Assembly (NCBI GenBank): GCA_002345705.1
Contig: DDWO01000023.1
Location: 70,053 to 134,052 of the forward strand
Direction: 5' to 3'
DNA: 64,000 nt
Origin: Acholeplasmataceae bacterium UBA2284
Lineage (GTDB): Bacteria; Bacillota_I; Bacilli_A; Acholeplasmatales; Acholeplasmataceae
A model generated the notes under the pieces. It saw only the letters and a program-made list of their open reading frames with translations. It was not told where the DNA came from and searched no databases. Positions 17,244 to 26,276 of this stretch are shown piece after piece; position 1 is the first letter of the stretch, and each line of letters starts with the position of its first letter. A program made the translations under genes and the position numbers.

Positions 17244-17435
17244 AGTATATGGTGAAGAACGATTATGATATCCCTATTATCATCGACATGTTAACTTTCT
17301 CGAAAAACTCTGATTCAATCAATAAAGCGAGAGAAAATAACTAAATTAAGGCGGTTAAATGTATCATACCGTTGTTTTTATCCTGTGCACAAGCGAGAAT
17401 GCTCGCATTTAAATAAGAAAGAGAGGAAATACAAA

Positions 17436-18782
17436 TTGTTTAATAGTACATATCTTATTAATGTTTATGCGGATCTGTCTAAGCGCTATAGCGATCAACC
17501 AGAATTTCTTCAAGCAGTTGAAGAATTTTTAGAATCTATTGATTTGCTTGTAGATCAAGATCCAAGAATCCAAAAGAATGCAATCATAGAGCGTATTCTT
17601 GAACCAGAAAGAATGATTAAGTTTAGAGTTTCATGGGTAGATGATTCAGGCAAAGTCCAAGTGAATCGTGCGATGAGAGTTCAATTCAACTCTGCAATCG
17701 GACCATACAAAGGTGGTATACGTTTCCATCACTCAGTCAATGAGTCTATTATGAAGTTCTTAGCCTTTGAACAAACATTCAAAAACTCACTCACTTGCCT
17801 TCCAATGGGTGGAGCTAAGGGTGGCTCTGATTTTGATCCAGAAGGAAAGAGCGATAATGAAATTATGCGTTTCTGCCAAAACTATATTCTTGAACTATAT
17901 AGACATATCGGTCCAAGAATGGACGTACCTGCTGGAGATTTAGGTGTAGGTGCTAGAGAAATAGGATATCTCTATGGCATGTATAAGCGTATTGAAAACG
18001 AATTTAGTGGTACATTTACTTCAAAGGGTATTGAATCTGGGGGATCTCTAGGTAGAGCAGAAGCTACTGGATATGGTTTATGTTACTTTGTTGAAGAAAT
18101 GCTAAGAGAATTCAAGAAAACAAACTTTAAGAATAAGAAAGTCATTATTAGTGGAGCAGGTAAGGTTGGATCCATGGCAGCAGAAAAAGCGATTGAACTT
18201 GGAGCTAAAGTTATTGCTATAAGTGATATTTCTGGTGTTATTCATGACGAAAATGGTATTGACATTGAATTAATTAAAAACCTTTCTAAAACGAATACAG
18301 TTGTTATTGAAAAGTATAAAACATATCATCCAGAAGCTATTTATAGCCCAAATCCTGTTGATATCTGGCAAATTCCATGTGATATCGCATTACCTTGTGC
18401 AACTCAAAATGAAATCTATTTAGATTCAGCTAAAGCTTTGGTTGCTAACGGATGCTATTTAGTAGCTGAAGGTGCTAACATGCCAACAACGATTGAAGCG
18501 ACTAGATATTTTAGAGAACATAACGTTCTATTTGGTCCAGGTAAAGCATCAAATGCTGGTGGGGTTGCTGTTTCAGGCTTAGAAATGACTCAAAATGCTA
18601 CATTCCAAAACTGGAGCTTTGAAGAAGTAGATAAGAAACTTCATGAAATTATGAAGAAAATCTTTAAACGTGCTCACGAGGCTTCATTAACTTATACTGG
18701 AAAGCCTGATGATTTAATTACAGGAGCGAATATTGCTGGATTTATGAAGGTTTATCTTGCTATGCTTCAACAAGGCGTCTAA
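17436..18782 (+). CDS. gdhA: NADP-type glutamate dehydrogenase
   Basis: Hexameric glutamate dehydrogenase, which interconverts 2-oxoglutarate plus ammonium and glutamate. From the TTG at 17436 it has 448 residues, the usual length for GdhA (about 447-450). Family blocks: YADLSKRYSDQPEFLQAVEEF at the start, KGGIRFHHSV with the substrate-binding Lys, LTCLPMGGAKGGSDFDPEG, DVPAGDLGVGAREIGY, the nucleotide-binding ISGAGKVGSMAAEKA and GPGKASNAGGVAVSGLEM. The TTG is chosen because GAGAGG (17421-17426) is well placed and the residues before it are foreign to the family; a GTG at 17385 would add 17 residues. Single-gene unit with a cre-like promoter. Confidence 0.93.
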   Translation: MFNSTYLINVYADLSKRYSDQPEFLQAVEEFLESIDLLVDQDPRIQKNAIIERILEPERMIKFRVSWVDDSGKVQVNRAMRVQFNSAIGPYKGGIRFHHSVNESIMKFLAFEQTFKNSLTCLPMGGAKGGSDFDPEGKSDNEIMRFCQNYILELYRHIGPRMDVPAGDLGVGAREIGYLYGMYKRIENEFSGTFTSKGIESGGSLGRAEATGYGLCYFVEEMLREFKKTNFKNKKVIISGAGKVGSMAAEKAIELGAKVIAISDISGVIHDENGIDIELIKNLSKTNTVVIEKYKTYHPEAIYSPNPVDIWQIPCDIALPCATQNEIYLDSAKALVANGCYLVAEGANMPTTIEATRYFREHNVLFGPGKASNAGGVAVSGLEMTQNATFQNWSFEEVDKKLHEIMKKIFKRAHEASLTYTGKPDDLITGANIAGFMKVYLAMLQQGV

Positions 18783-18804
18783 TCACTAAATAATTAAAAC
18801 TATC

Positions 18805-18850
18805 AAAAAGACTATTCTAATGCATTTTTGCTATAGATTAGTCTTTTTAT
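18805..18850 (+). terminator. Terminator of gdhA
   Basis: AAAAAGACTATTCTA pairs with TAGATTAGTCTTTTT (one internal mismatch), with the loop around 18820-18833 and Ts at the end. Confidence 0.8.
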
Positions 18851-18955
18851 TTATAAACATTATTTTCTATGCATTAAAGTGGAAAAAAGTTTCAGTTATT
18901 ATAAAAACAAGACATCCTTTATATGATAAAATAATAACACTAAGGAGTTGATGAT

Positions 18956-19750
18956 ATGTATCCGTTCTTACTGCCTCAGATTTTTGGTTATACAATCCCA
19001 ATGTATGATTTAATGATCTTAATTGGTATATTCTTTATGATTCTATACATCAGTAATCGATTTGAAAAACAAGATGGTTATTCAAAGAAACAAACCAACC
19101 GATTACTCATATTAATTGCGATTAGTTTAGTGTTTGCACTTGTTTTCTCATTTTTATTGGATGGAATCTTTCACTCCATAAAAGAAGGAGAATTAGAATT
19201 TGGTTCGATTAATTTTCTAGGAGCTTTAATTGGTGGTTTTGCAGCATTCATCGTTCTCATGAAGTATTACTATAAAGATGACAACAAGGACATGAAAAAG
19301 ATTGCGAATACAGTCATTACTGGAGTTGTTCTTGCACATGCATTTGGTCGTATTGGATGTTTCTTTGCAGGTTGCTGCTTTGGTATTCCAACTGAATCCT
19401 ATTTAGGAGTTATATTTCCTCATGGACACGCGCATGATCTCTATCCGGATCAATCGGTTTATCCTACACAATTGTTTGAAGCTTCCTTCTTATTTATTTT
19501 ATTCTTTGTTCTAAAAAATGTGAAGTTCTTTAAGAATAAAGAAGTTGAAACCTATTTAGTTGGATATGGTGTCTGGAGATTTTTAAATGAGTTTATCCGT
19601 GGTGATGAACGTGGTGTTATTTTCCCGCTATTTACAACTCAATATAATGTATATCCTACACCTTCACAATTCATGAGCTTTTTAATGATTGTTTTAGGAT
19701 GTTATCTCATCTATAAGCATTTGAAGGCCAATAAGGCAGTCAATCATTAA
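18956..19750 (+). CDS. Prolipoprotein diacylglyceryl transferase-family protein (Lgt-like)
   Basis: A 264-residue membrane protein with about seven transmembrane segments, of the Lgt family, which attaches diacylglycerol to the lipobox Cys of prolipoproteins. The N-terminus (FGYTIPMYDLMILIGI) and the YPTQLFEA and RFLNEFIRGDERG blocks fit. The signature region reads HAFGRIGCFFAGCCFG, whereas classical Lgt has GRIGNFxNxE, so the Asn and Glu positions are Cys here. It may belong to a sister group with another role. A canonical lgt is expected elsewhere because the window encodes many lipoproteins. AAGGAG lies just upstream of the ATG. Confidence 0.75.
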   Translation: MYPFLLPQIFGYTIPMYDLMILIGIFFMILYISNRFEKQDGYSKKQTNRLLILIAISLVFALVFSFLLDGIFHSIKEGELEFGSINFLGALIGGFAAFIVLMKYYYKDDNKDMKKIANTVITGVVLAHAFGRIGCFFAGCCFGIPTESYLGVIFPHGHAHDLYPDQSVYPTQLFEASFLFILFFVLKNVKFFKNKEVETYLVGYGVWRFLNEFIRGDERGVIFPLFTTQYNVYPTPSQFMSFLMIVLGCYLIYKHLKANKAVNH

Positions 19751-19759
19751 ATATAAATC

Positions 19760-19797
19760 GATGTTAATCTCAGCTAAGGAGTATTAACATCTTTTTC
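19760..19797 (+). terminator. Terminator after the Lgt-like gene
   Basis: GATGTTAAT (19760-19768) pairs perfectly with ATTAACATC (19783-19791), followed by TTTTTC. Confidence 0.8.
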
Positions 19798-19810
19798 TTG
19801 AAAGAGTGTT

Positions 19811-20596
19811 ATGGAAAAAAAGAAGATCAATATTCAAACATATCATAAAATCATGATTCTATCACTAATCACTTTGATGGTTATTTTTGCATTTGTTGAT
19901 TTTCAATTGTATGAAAACACTAAAACTCAAACGATGATTACGAACTCGATACTAAGAACGCTAGGTGGATTAATTTTAATTGTTATTTTAATTGGGTTTG
20001 GCGAACAAAAAATTCTAAAATTTAAAAACGTATGGAAATCTCTTTTAATCATGATCCCTGCGTTCATTGTTTCTGTAAATAATTTCCCAATCATCGCATT
20101 CCTTGATGGAAGAGCTATACTAACAGAGCCAGTCTATCAAGTTTATTTATATTTAATCGAATGCTTCAGTGTTGGGTTCTTTGAAGAAATAGTATTTAGA
20201 GGTATTTTACTCATCCTATTATTAAAGAAGTTTAAGAACCATCCAAACAAGGTTTTATTATCAATTGTGATTTCATCTGTTATTTTTGGTTTATCACACA
20301 TTGTCAATCTCTTTTATGGACTATCACTAGGTGACACCATGCTTCAAATTATGTATTCATTCCTTGTTGGTATGCTATGGGCTATTATGTTTTTAAGAAC
20401 TGGTAACCTTTGGCTAACGATGCTATTACATGCGACATTTAATTTCTTTGGCCAAGTGATGTTTTATTTAGGAACAGTAAATCACCGATATGATATTTAT
20501 ACAGTAATTATTACAATATTATTCGGTATTTTTGCAGCACTTTACTCAATCAAATTATTAAAAGAAATAGATAAGAATCCTGTTTTGGACATATAA
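19811..20596 (+). CDS. CPBP-family intramembrane glutamic endopeptidase
   Basis: A 261-residue membrane protein with about eight hydrophobic segments. The CPBP (CAAX/Abi) motifs are all present: FFEEIVFRGIL (EExxxR), VIFGLSHIVN (FxxxH) and LLHATFNF (HxxxN). These form the intramembrane active site of Rce1-like proteases. Bacterial members have been linked to peptide maturation, bacteriocin immunity or membrane-protein turnover; no peptide substrate gene is seen nearby. The SD is weak (GAAAGAG around 19800). It ends at the terminator at 20626. Confidence 0.88.
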   Translation: MEKKKINIQTYHKIMILSLITLMVIFAFVDFQLYENTKTQTMITNSILRTLGGLILIVILIGFGEQKILKFKNVWKSLLIMIPAFIVSVNNFPIIAFLDGRAILTEPVYQVYLYLIECFSVGFFEEIVFRGILLILLLKKFKNHPNKVLLSIVISSVIFGLSHIVNLFYGLSLGDTMLQIMYSFLVGMLWAIMFLRTGNLWLTMLLHATFNFFGQVMFYLGTVNHRYDIYTVIITILFGIFAALYSIKLLKEIDKNPVLDI

Positions 20597-20625
20597 AAAC
20601 TTTTTTCCATAATTGTATAAGAAAG

Positions 20626-20655
20626 AAAAAAATCACTAACCAAGTGATTTTTTTG
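20626..20655. terminator. Bidirectional terminator
   Basis: AAAAAAATCACT (20626-20637) pairs with AGTGATTTTTTT (20643-20654). It separates the convergent CPBP and GH13 genes. Confidence 0.9.
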
Positions 20656-20666
20656 TATGTATTTGC

Positions 20667-22184
20667 TTAAATTCTTTTATATGGTGTATAGCTTTCAGTT
20701 GCTTCAGTTAAAGGCTTTAATATTGTAAATGATTTTTTTGGTAGACGAATCTTAAGGAGTCCTGCTAGCATTTCCACCTTAACATGCTCTCCTAATATAG
20801 TTTTAAATTTAGAGTAATTCATTAAACTTGAATCTGGAACTAAAACAATGTCACTTACATCTTCATTGGTAGGATTAATGAAAACTAATATTGTGTCAGA
20901 TACTTGATCTGTATATCTTTCAAATGCAATTAAGCCTTCAGAATCAATAGCTAGATAATCACCAACTTTAATAGCACGTTCATTTTGATGCAGGTCAATT
21001 AATGATTTGGTCCATTTCAACACCTTATTATCCTCTTTATTTAAATCCCATCTCATTGGTGCTCTATTTAAAGGATCATTTCCACCTTCCATACCAAGCT
21101 CAGTTCCATAATATAGATTCGGTGAGCCTGGGAAAGTAAATTGCATAACCTGTGCTAGCATTTGGTCTTCAAAGGAAGGTAGTCTATGATTGATACGATC
21201 TGTATCATGATTATCCAAGACATTCCAAGATTTCAGTAGTCCATCAATTCCAGAATCACTAACCATGTAATTCAATAGATGGTTTGTTCGCTTTGGAGAA
21301 AATTCACCTTTTATAGAGTTAAAAATAATTTCTCGTAGAGTGAAATTCATAACACCATCCATAACACCTAACCACTCTTTAGGGTAGTTCCAGGTTTCAC
21401 CAACAATGAGTGAGCCTTCCTTTTCTAGATGTGCATAGTCAGTTAACTCTCTTAATACTTGATAGCCAAGGTCAAATGCTACGTCAAGTCTCCATCCATC
21501 TACACCAGCCTTTAAATAAGTGCGGATAACAGAGTCTTCCTTTTTATATAAGAAGTCCTTTACAGCTGGATTTTCAAGGTTAAGCTCGGGTAAGCTATTA
21601 ACATCCGCCCATAGTCTAACTCCCTTTGGATATTGATCTCCAAAGTAGAACCAATCACGATAATGACTATTTGGATTTAAGGCGTCTTGAAAGAGTGTTG
21701 AACCAACACCCATATGGTTGAAAACACCATCAAGAATAATCTTCATATTCATTTGATGAAGCTCATTTGATAAACTAATGAGATCCTCAAATGTGCCATA
21801 CTCATTAGATATCTTTAAATAGTCAGTAGCATCATATTTATGATTCGATAAGGATTCAAAAATTGGGTTTAAATATAAGACATCAATATTTAAGGTTTTT
21901 AGATAATCGAGTTTTGTAGCTAAGCTATTGAGATCTCCACCAAAATATTCAAGTTCATGACTCCAATATTTGACATCAGGCATAAAATGTCCAGGCATAG
22001 GCATATCATTCCAGGACTTTAAAATCTTAGGATATGCATATAAATCCTTTTTCTCTTCTAGTTTTACGCTTTGGACAAATCGGTCGACTAAAACCTGATA
22101 AACGATAGCTCCGTTTCTAAAGTCTTGTTCTCTACTTTGGTATTTATTTGTAATATGTATATTACTAGTTGTTTTCATGTGCAT
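20667..22184 (-). CDS. Alpha-glucosidase/alpha-amylase family enzyme (GH13)
   Basis: A 505-residue cytoplasmic GH13 glycosidase, probably acting on maltodextrin-type alpha-glucans. The conserved regions are IILDGVFNHMG (region I), GWRLDVAFD (region II, nucleophile Asp), LIVGETWN (region III, acid/base Glu) and LDNHDTDR (region IV), plus MDGVMNFTLRE. The YLNPIFESLSNHKYDATDY block is typical of the cyclomaltodextrinase/neopullulanase-type and oligo-glucosidase subfamilies; it lacks the extra N-terminal domain of neopullulanases. There is no signal peptide. SD AAAGGAAA precedes the ATG; a second in-frame ATG two codons on is also possible. Confidence 0.9.
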   Translation of the reverse strand: MHMKTTSNIHITNKYQSREQDFRNGAIVYQVLVDRFVQSVKLEEKKDLYAYPKILKSWNDMPMPGHFMPDVKYWSHELEYFGGDLNSLATKLDYLKTLNIDVLYLNPIFESLSNHKYDATDYLKISNEYGTFEDLISLSNELHQMNMKIILDGVFNHMGVGSTLFQDALNPNSHYRDWFYFGDQYPKGVRLWADVNSLPELNLENPAVKDFLYKKEDSVIRTYLKAGVDGWRLDVAFDLGYQVLRELTDYAHLEKEGSLIVGETWNYPKEWLGVMDGVMNFTLREIIFNSIKGEFSPKRTNHLLNYMVSDSGIDGLLKSWNVLDNHDTDRINHRLPSFEDQMLAQVMQFTFPGSPNLYYGTELGMEGGNDPLNRAPMRWDLNKEDNKVLKWTKSLIDLHQNERAIKVGDYLAIDSEGLIAFERYTDQVSDTILVFINPTNEDVSDIVLVPDSSLMNYSKFKTILGEHVKVEMLAGLLKIRLPKKSFTILKPLTEATESYTPYKRI

Positions 22185-22510
22185 TCATTTCCTTTTTTTG
22201 CTTATTTAATAGACTATAGCATTCTTTTTTCAGTTTAGGTTACTAATAATCCAATTTCATCCTATGGATTAATACATAAGATTCTCGGATTATTTTCAGA
22301 TGGTTTAATCTGATTAACCAGTGTCCTATTGAATTAAAACCGGGTTAAAACTACTAAGTTATGTATTCATTATAACTTTTTTAGTACGATAAATACAAAC
22401 ATATTATTGAATACAAGCATCTAAACTGTGCTGATTATAGGCATATTATACAAAACCAATATTATGCGATATAATGAGTCTATGAAAATACATTACATGG
22501 AGGTTATATT
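22185..22510. promoter_or_regulatory. Divergent control region with operator-like palindromes
   Basis: This non-coding stretch separates the GH13 gene (-) from the epimerase gene (+). For GH13 an extended -10, TGCTATAGT, reads on the minus strand at 22213-22221. For the epimerase, TATAAT lies at 22470-22475 with a poor -35. Between them are TGGTTTAATCTGATTAACCA (22301-22320) and the palindrome TTAAAACCGGGTTAAAA (22334-22350). Both contain GGTT/AACC arms and look like repressor sites. Confidence 0.45.
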
Positions 22511-23515
22511 ATGAAAGTTTTGTTTATTGGTGGAACAGGATTAATTAGTACTGCGGTTAGCGAACTAGCAGTCCAAAAAGGAATTGATTTGACACTAATG
22601 AATCGTGGTCAAAGAAAAGATGGGTTATCTGAAAAAATCGAACGCATTCACTGTGATATTTATGATTTAAATGCTGTTCAAAAGGCATTAGTCAATCGTC
22701 ATTTTGATGCGATAGTTGATTGGATTGCTTTTGTTCCAGAGCATGTGGAAAGAGATTACAAACTTTTCAAGGGGCATACCGACCAGTATGTATTTATCAG
22801 CAGTGCTTCAGCTTACCAAAAACCAATACCTAAATTGCCGATAACAGAAAAAGAAGTTCCACTTGACAATCCATTTTGGGAATATAGCAAAAATAAACAA
22901 AGATGTGAAGAATATTTGCAAAGCTTAATAGATGATCAATTTCCTGTAACGATCATTAGACCCTCTCATACATATAATGAACAGTCTGTTGTATCACAAT
23001 TAAACAGTTGGCCTCACCCATATACACTCATTCATCGTATGAAACAAAATAAACCAGTTATTATTGCAGATCAAGGTCAATCACTTTGGACACTAACCTA
23101 TAACAAAGATTTTGCTCATGCATTCTTAGATATTTTAGGTAATCCAAAAACATATGGCGAAGTCTATCACTTAACCTCTGATAAGAGCTATAATTGGCTA
23201 GAAATTCATAGTATGCTTGAAGAGGCTATTGGTGTTAAGTCAGAAATAGTTTTTGTCCCTTCTCAAAAGATTGTTGAAGTTTTTCCTGAGTATAAGGGTG
23301 CATTACTAGGTGACATGATGGGTAGTGCTCTTTTTGATAATAGTAAGATTAAAGAAGTTGCTCCAAATTACCTATCAAAAACTGAATATAAGGATATAGC
23401 AAAAAAGGTAGTTCAATTTTATGAAAGTCATCCAGAAAATCAAACAATTGATGAAGATTTTTACCAACGATATGATAAACTTGTCGAAAGATATCGATTA
23501 AAAGGAAGGGGATAA
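22511..23515 (+). CDS. NAD-dependent epimerase/dehydratase (extended SDR)
   Basis: A 334-residue cytoplasmic protein with the N-terminal Rossmann motif VLFIGGTGLIS (GxxGxxS), then LTLMNRGQRK and CDIYD typical of extended SDR proteins. The catalytic region has SSASAYQ and, later, EYSKNKQRCEEYL (YxxxK). The C-terminal part (DQGQSLWTLTYNKDFAHAFL) resembles the CSP41/isoflavone-reductase-like branch acting on nucleotide sugars. No sugar-pathway genes are adjacent, so the substrate is unknown. SD TGGAGG is at 22498-22503. It shares a unit with the PAS-GGDEF gene that follows after one base. Confidence 0.85.
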   Translation: MKVLFIGGTGLISTAVSELAVQKGIDLTLMNRGQRKDGLSEKIERIHCDIYDLNAVQKALVNRHFDAIVDWIAFVPEHVERDYKLFKGHTDQYVFISSASAYQKPIPKLPITEKEVPLDNPFWEYSKNKQRCEEYLQSLIDDQFPVTIIRPSHTYNEQSVVSQLNSWPHPYTLIHRMKQNKPVIIADQGQSLWTLTYNKDFAHAFLDILGNPKTYGEVYHLTSDKSYNWLEIHSMLEEAIGVKSEIVFVPSQKIVEVFPEYKGALLGDMMGSALFDNSKIKEVAPNYLSKTEYKDIAKKVVQFYESHPENQTIDEDFYQRYDKLVERYRLKGRG

Positions 23516-23516
23516 C

Positions 23517-24479
23517 ATGTCAAAAAACTATCAAAAACTAACAAAAGCTGAATTAATTCAAGAAATTGAAGAGCTGAAAAAACTATTAGAAGAAGAAATT
23601 AAGTATAACAATGAAGAATTTCTTGTCCAATTTCCTTGGGCAGGAAATTTAGGACAATGGAAATGGTTTTATGAAGATAATAAAGTTATATACAATGAGA
23701 AAAAGGTAACTCAACTTGGATATGACCCAAAAGTTATTGGAGATGTTGGATTTCAATTTTTCACTGAAAAACTACATCCAAATGACTATGAAGGAGTCAT
23801 GGATAATATGAGAAATCATTTGATGGGAAAGACCGGTGCCTATGAGGTTGAATATCGTATTCAACATAAGGATGGACATTATATTTGGTATTATGATCGT
23901 GGAACAGTTACCAAAAGAGATTCTTTAGGAAAGCCTCAAATCATTCAAGGTATTGTGTTTGATATATCTGAATCGAAAAGGGTTGAGCAAAGATTAAGAG
24001 ACCTATCAGAAAAGGATGCTTTAACAGAAATATACAATCGCAGAACATTCTATGTAAAGGTTGAAGAATTAATTGAGTTATGCAATAACAAGAAAACTCC
24101 GTTTTCCTTAGTTATGTTTGATATAGATAATTTTAAGCATATCAATGATACCTATGGCCATTTAGTTGGTGACGATGTTCTAAAAATCATTACTGAATTA
24201 ATTAATGATGATAAAAGACATAAAGATCAAATTTTTAGATTTGGTGGTGAAGAATTTTTCTTAGTATTACCAAATACTAAAATGGATGGAGCAATAAAAG
24301 TAGCCAATAGAATCCATGAGATGATAGGTAATTTAAATATGCCTAAGGTTGGCAAGGTTACGGTAAGTATGGGTGTGGTTGAATATATTGAAAATGAATC
24401 CATAGATAATTCGATTAAACGTGTAGATGATTTAATGTATGCTGCTAAAAAACTAGGAAAAAATCAAGTCGCTTATTAA
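23517..24479 (+). CDS. PAS-GGDEF protein (putative diguanylate cyclase)
   Basis: A 320-residue soluble protein: an N-terminal coiled coil (about 5-35), a PAS/PAC domain (about 45-150, with HPNDYEGVMDNM, EYRIQHKDGHYIWYYDRG and GIVFDISE) and a GGDEF domain from about 160 (KDALTEIYNRRTF, FDIDNFKHINDTYGH). The active loop is FGGEEF, and an RxxD inhibitory site (RHKD) sits five residues before it, so product feedback is likely. It starts one base after the epimerase stop with SD AAGGAAGGGG. The function is c-di-GMP synthesis in response to a PAS-sensed signal; the link to the epimerase is unexplained. Confidence 0.9.
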   Translation: MSKNYQKLTKAELIQEIEELKKLLEEEIKYNNEEFLVQFPWAGNLGQWKWFYEDNKVIYNEKKVTQLGYDPKVIGDVGFQFFTEKLHPNDYEGVMDNMRNHLMGKTGAYEVEYRIQHKDGHYIWYYDRGTVTKRDSLGKPQIIQGIVFDISESKRVEQRLRDLSEKDALTEIYNRRTFYVKVEELIELCNNKKTPFSLVMFDIDNFKHINDTYGHLVGDDVLKIITELINDDKRHKDQIFRFGGEEFFLVLPNTKMDGAIKVANRIHEMIGNLNMPKVGKVTVSMGVVEYIENESIDNSIKRVDDLMYAAKKLGKNQVAY

Positions 24480-24560
24480 GATTATATTAAGTCGTGTTTT
24501 TCTAATTATTCTATATGTTAAAATACATATGATACATACGCTTAAACACGAGGAGATAAA

Positions 24561-26096
24561 ATGCAAACAATACTTGAACTCATATTGATTTTAATATTAT
24601 TCTTATCCGTTATTCCTGTTATTAATATGTTTCGTAATCGAGCAGACAGTAAATATACTTGTCTAAAGTTTTTAATCTACTCGACATTTTTTTGGACCTT
24701 ACTTATTGTTATTGAACGGTTGTCAACAAACACTTTTTTAATATATTATTCAGGGATGTTAGGCTACCCACTAAGACTGCTGTTTGCATCACTGATGTTA
24801 TGTACGATTTATCAATATGTAGAGAAAAAACTTCCAAAGTCATTTCAGTTAATTCTTGGATTATTGATTTTAATTGACTTGTTTTTAGCACTAACAAACT
24901 CACAAACCTTATGGTTTCTAAAACTTAGCTATTCTGAATTAAATACATTCAACGATTTATACACCTCGAATTTTGGACCATTATTTGTCTATCATTTGAT
25001 TATTAGTTATGCAGTCGCATTGATTGCTATAGCTCTTTTATTTATTTTTCTAGCTAAGCAAAAAGGGATTAGACAGTATAAAGAAGTAACAAGAATGATG
25101 GCAATCAGTGTTCTTGTCGTATTAGTTTTCAATGTATTGCAACTATTCTTTGTTACCATCAATGTCAATCTGACTTATATATCCTTAGTATTTGTTGCAT
25201 TTATTTTATATGATGTTATCTATAGAAAAGATATGGTATTCAACATAAGAGCTTCTGGAAGAAGTGAAATCTTAGCCAATATGAGAGAGATGTATGTATT
25301 AACCGATGCAAATAGAAGAATTATCGAGATAAGTTCACTTCTGCTCAAAAAATATGATTTAAAGGCTGAAAATGTAATTAGTAAACCTTTTGATGTTGTT
25401 GCAGCAATGATATCAGACAGAGTAACATTATATAGTGAATACAACATGGAAGAAGAATCAAGCATCGAAAAAGATCATTATCATTTAAGAGAAAAAGAAT
25501 TTAAGCTAAAGGGCATGAATGAATCAGGCTATATGATATTACTTTATGATGAGACTCAAGTATATAATTTACTCAGAGAATTAAACCATTTAAGCAATTA
25601 TGATACGATGACAGGACTTAACAATCGTAATTATATAGAGCATAAGCTCTACGATATCAAAGACACAAAAAATATCGGTGTTTTCTCACTAGACCTAAAC
25701 GGTTTAAAGATTAATAATGACTATTTAGGACATGAGCGTGGAGATTACTTATTAAAAACACTTTCTACAAAGCTAAAGAAAGTCTTTGCAGACACACCTA
25801 GAAAAGAAATAGCAAGAATTGGTGGAGATGAGTTTCTGATCATTACTTATGATGAAAATTTAGAGGTATTGAATCAGAAAATGAATGAATTATTGCTCGA
25901 GTGCGAGCATGAAGAAATAGAGAAGACAATTAGTGTTTCTGTCGGACTTGCATATGATAGCATAGGTGATAGCAATATTTTCAGTCTTATCCAAAATGCA
26001 GATGCACAAATGTATGAGATGAAATCGAGTGTTTCAAAAATCTATAAGAAAAACATGATTGAATTTATTAAACTTCAAGATAAATTTATTAGATAA
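24561..26096 (+). CDS. Membrane-sensor GGDEF protein (putative diguanylate cyclase)
   Basis: A 511-residue protein. Residues 1-225 hold about seven transmembrane segments resembling the 7TM sensor modules at the N-terminus of some histidine kinases. Next comes a PAS-like region (about 225-345, NMREMYVLTDANRRIIEIS), then a GGDEF domain (YDTMTGLNNRNYIE, LDLNGLKINNDYLGHERGD) with an intact RIGGDEF loop. No RxxD site precedes it. SD GAGGAGA is just upstream. It is the third GGDEF protein in 14 kb. Nothing here shows what it senses. Confidence 0.88.
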   Translation: MQTILELILILILFLSVIPVINMFRNRADSKYTCLKFLIYSTFFWTLLIVIERLSTNTFLIYYSGMLGYPLRLLFASLMLCTIYQYVEKKLPKSFQLILGLLILIDLFLALTNSQTLWFLKLSYSELNTFNDLYTSNFGPLFVYHLIISYAVALIAIALLFIFLAKQKGIRQYKEVTRMMAISVLVVLVFNVLQLFFVTINVNLTYISLVFVAFILYDVIYRKDMVFNIRASGRSEILANMREMYVLTDANRRIIEISSLLLKKYDLKAENVISKPFDVVAAMISDRVTLYSEYNMEEESSIEKDHYHLREKEFKLKGMNESGYMILLYDETQVYNLLRELNHLSNYDTMTGLNNRNYIEHKLYDIKDTKNIGVFSLDLNGLKINNDYLGHERGDYLLKTLSTKLKKVFADTPRKEIARIGGDEFLIITYDENLEVLNQKMNELLLECEHEEIEKTISVSVGLAYDSIGDSNIFSLIQNADAQMYEMKSSVSKIYKKNMIEFIKLQDKFIR

Positions 26097-26206
26097 GCAT
26101 TAAGATAAAAATCACTAACGACTATCTTAAAAAGAAGGAAGTCTTGTGGTTATCTTAGGATTAAGAACAGTGTTAACGTTTTTACATTAAACATTACAAA
26201 GAAACC

Positions 26207-26235
26207 TTGTAATTTAAGAGAAGCTATTCTATAAT
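26207..26235 (+). promoter_or_regulatory. Promoter of the purine operon
   Basis: TTGTAA (26207-26212), 17 bases, TATAAT (26230-26235). A perfect dyad, ATTACAA-7-TTGTAAT (26193-26213), overlaps the -35. Confidence 0.75.
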
Positions 26236-26276
26236 GGTTTTGTATTCTACAACTGAATCGATGAAATATCACAATT

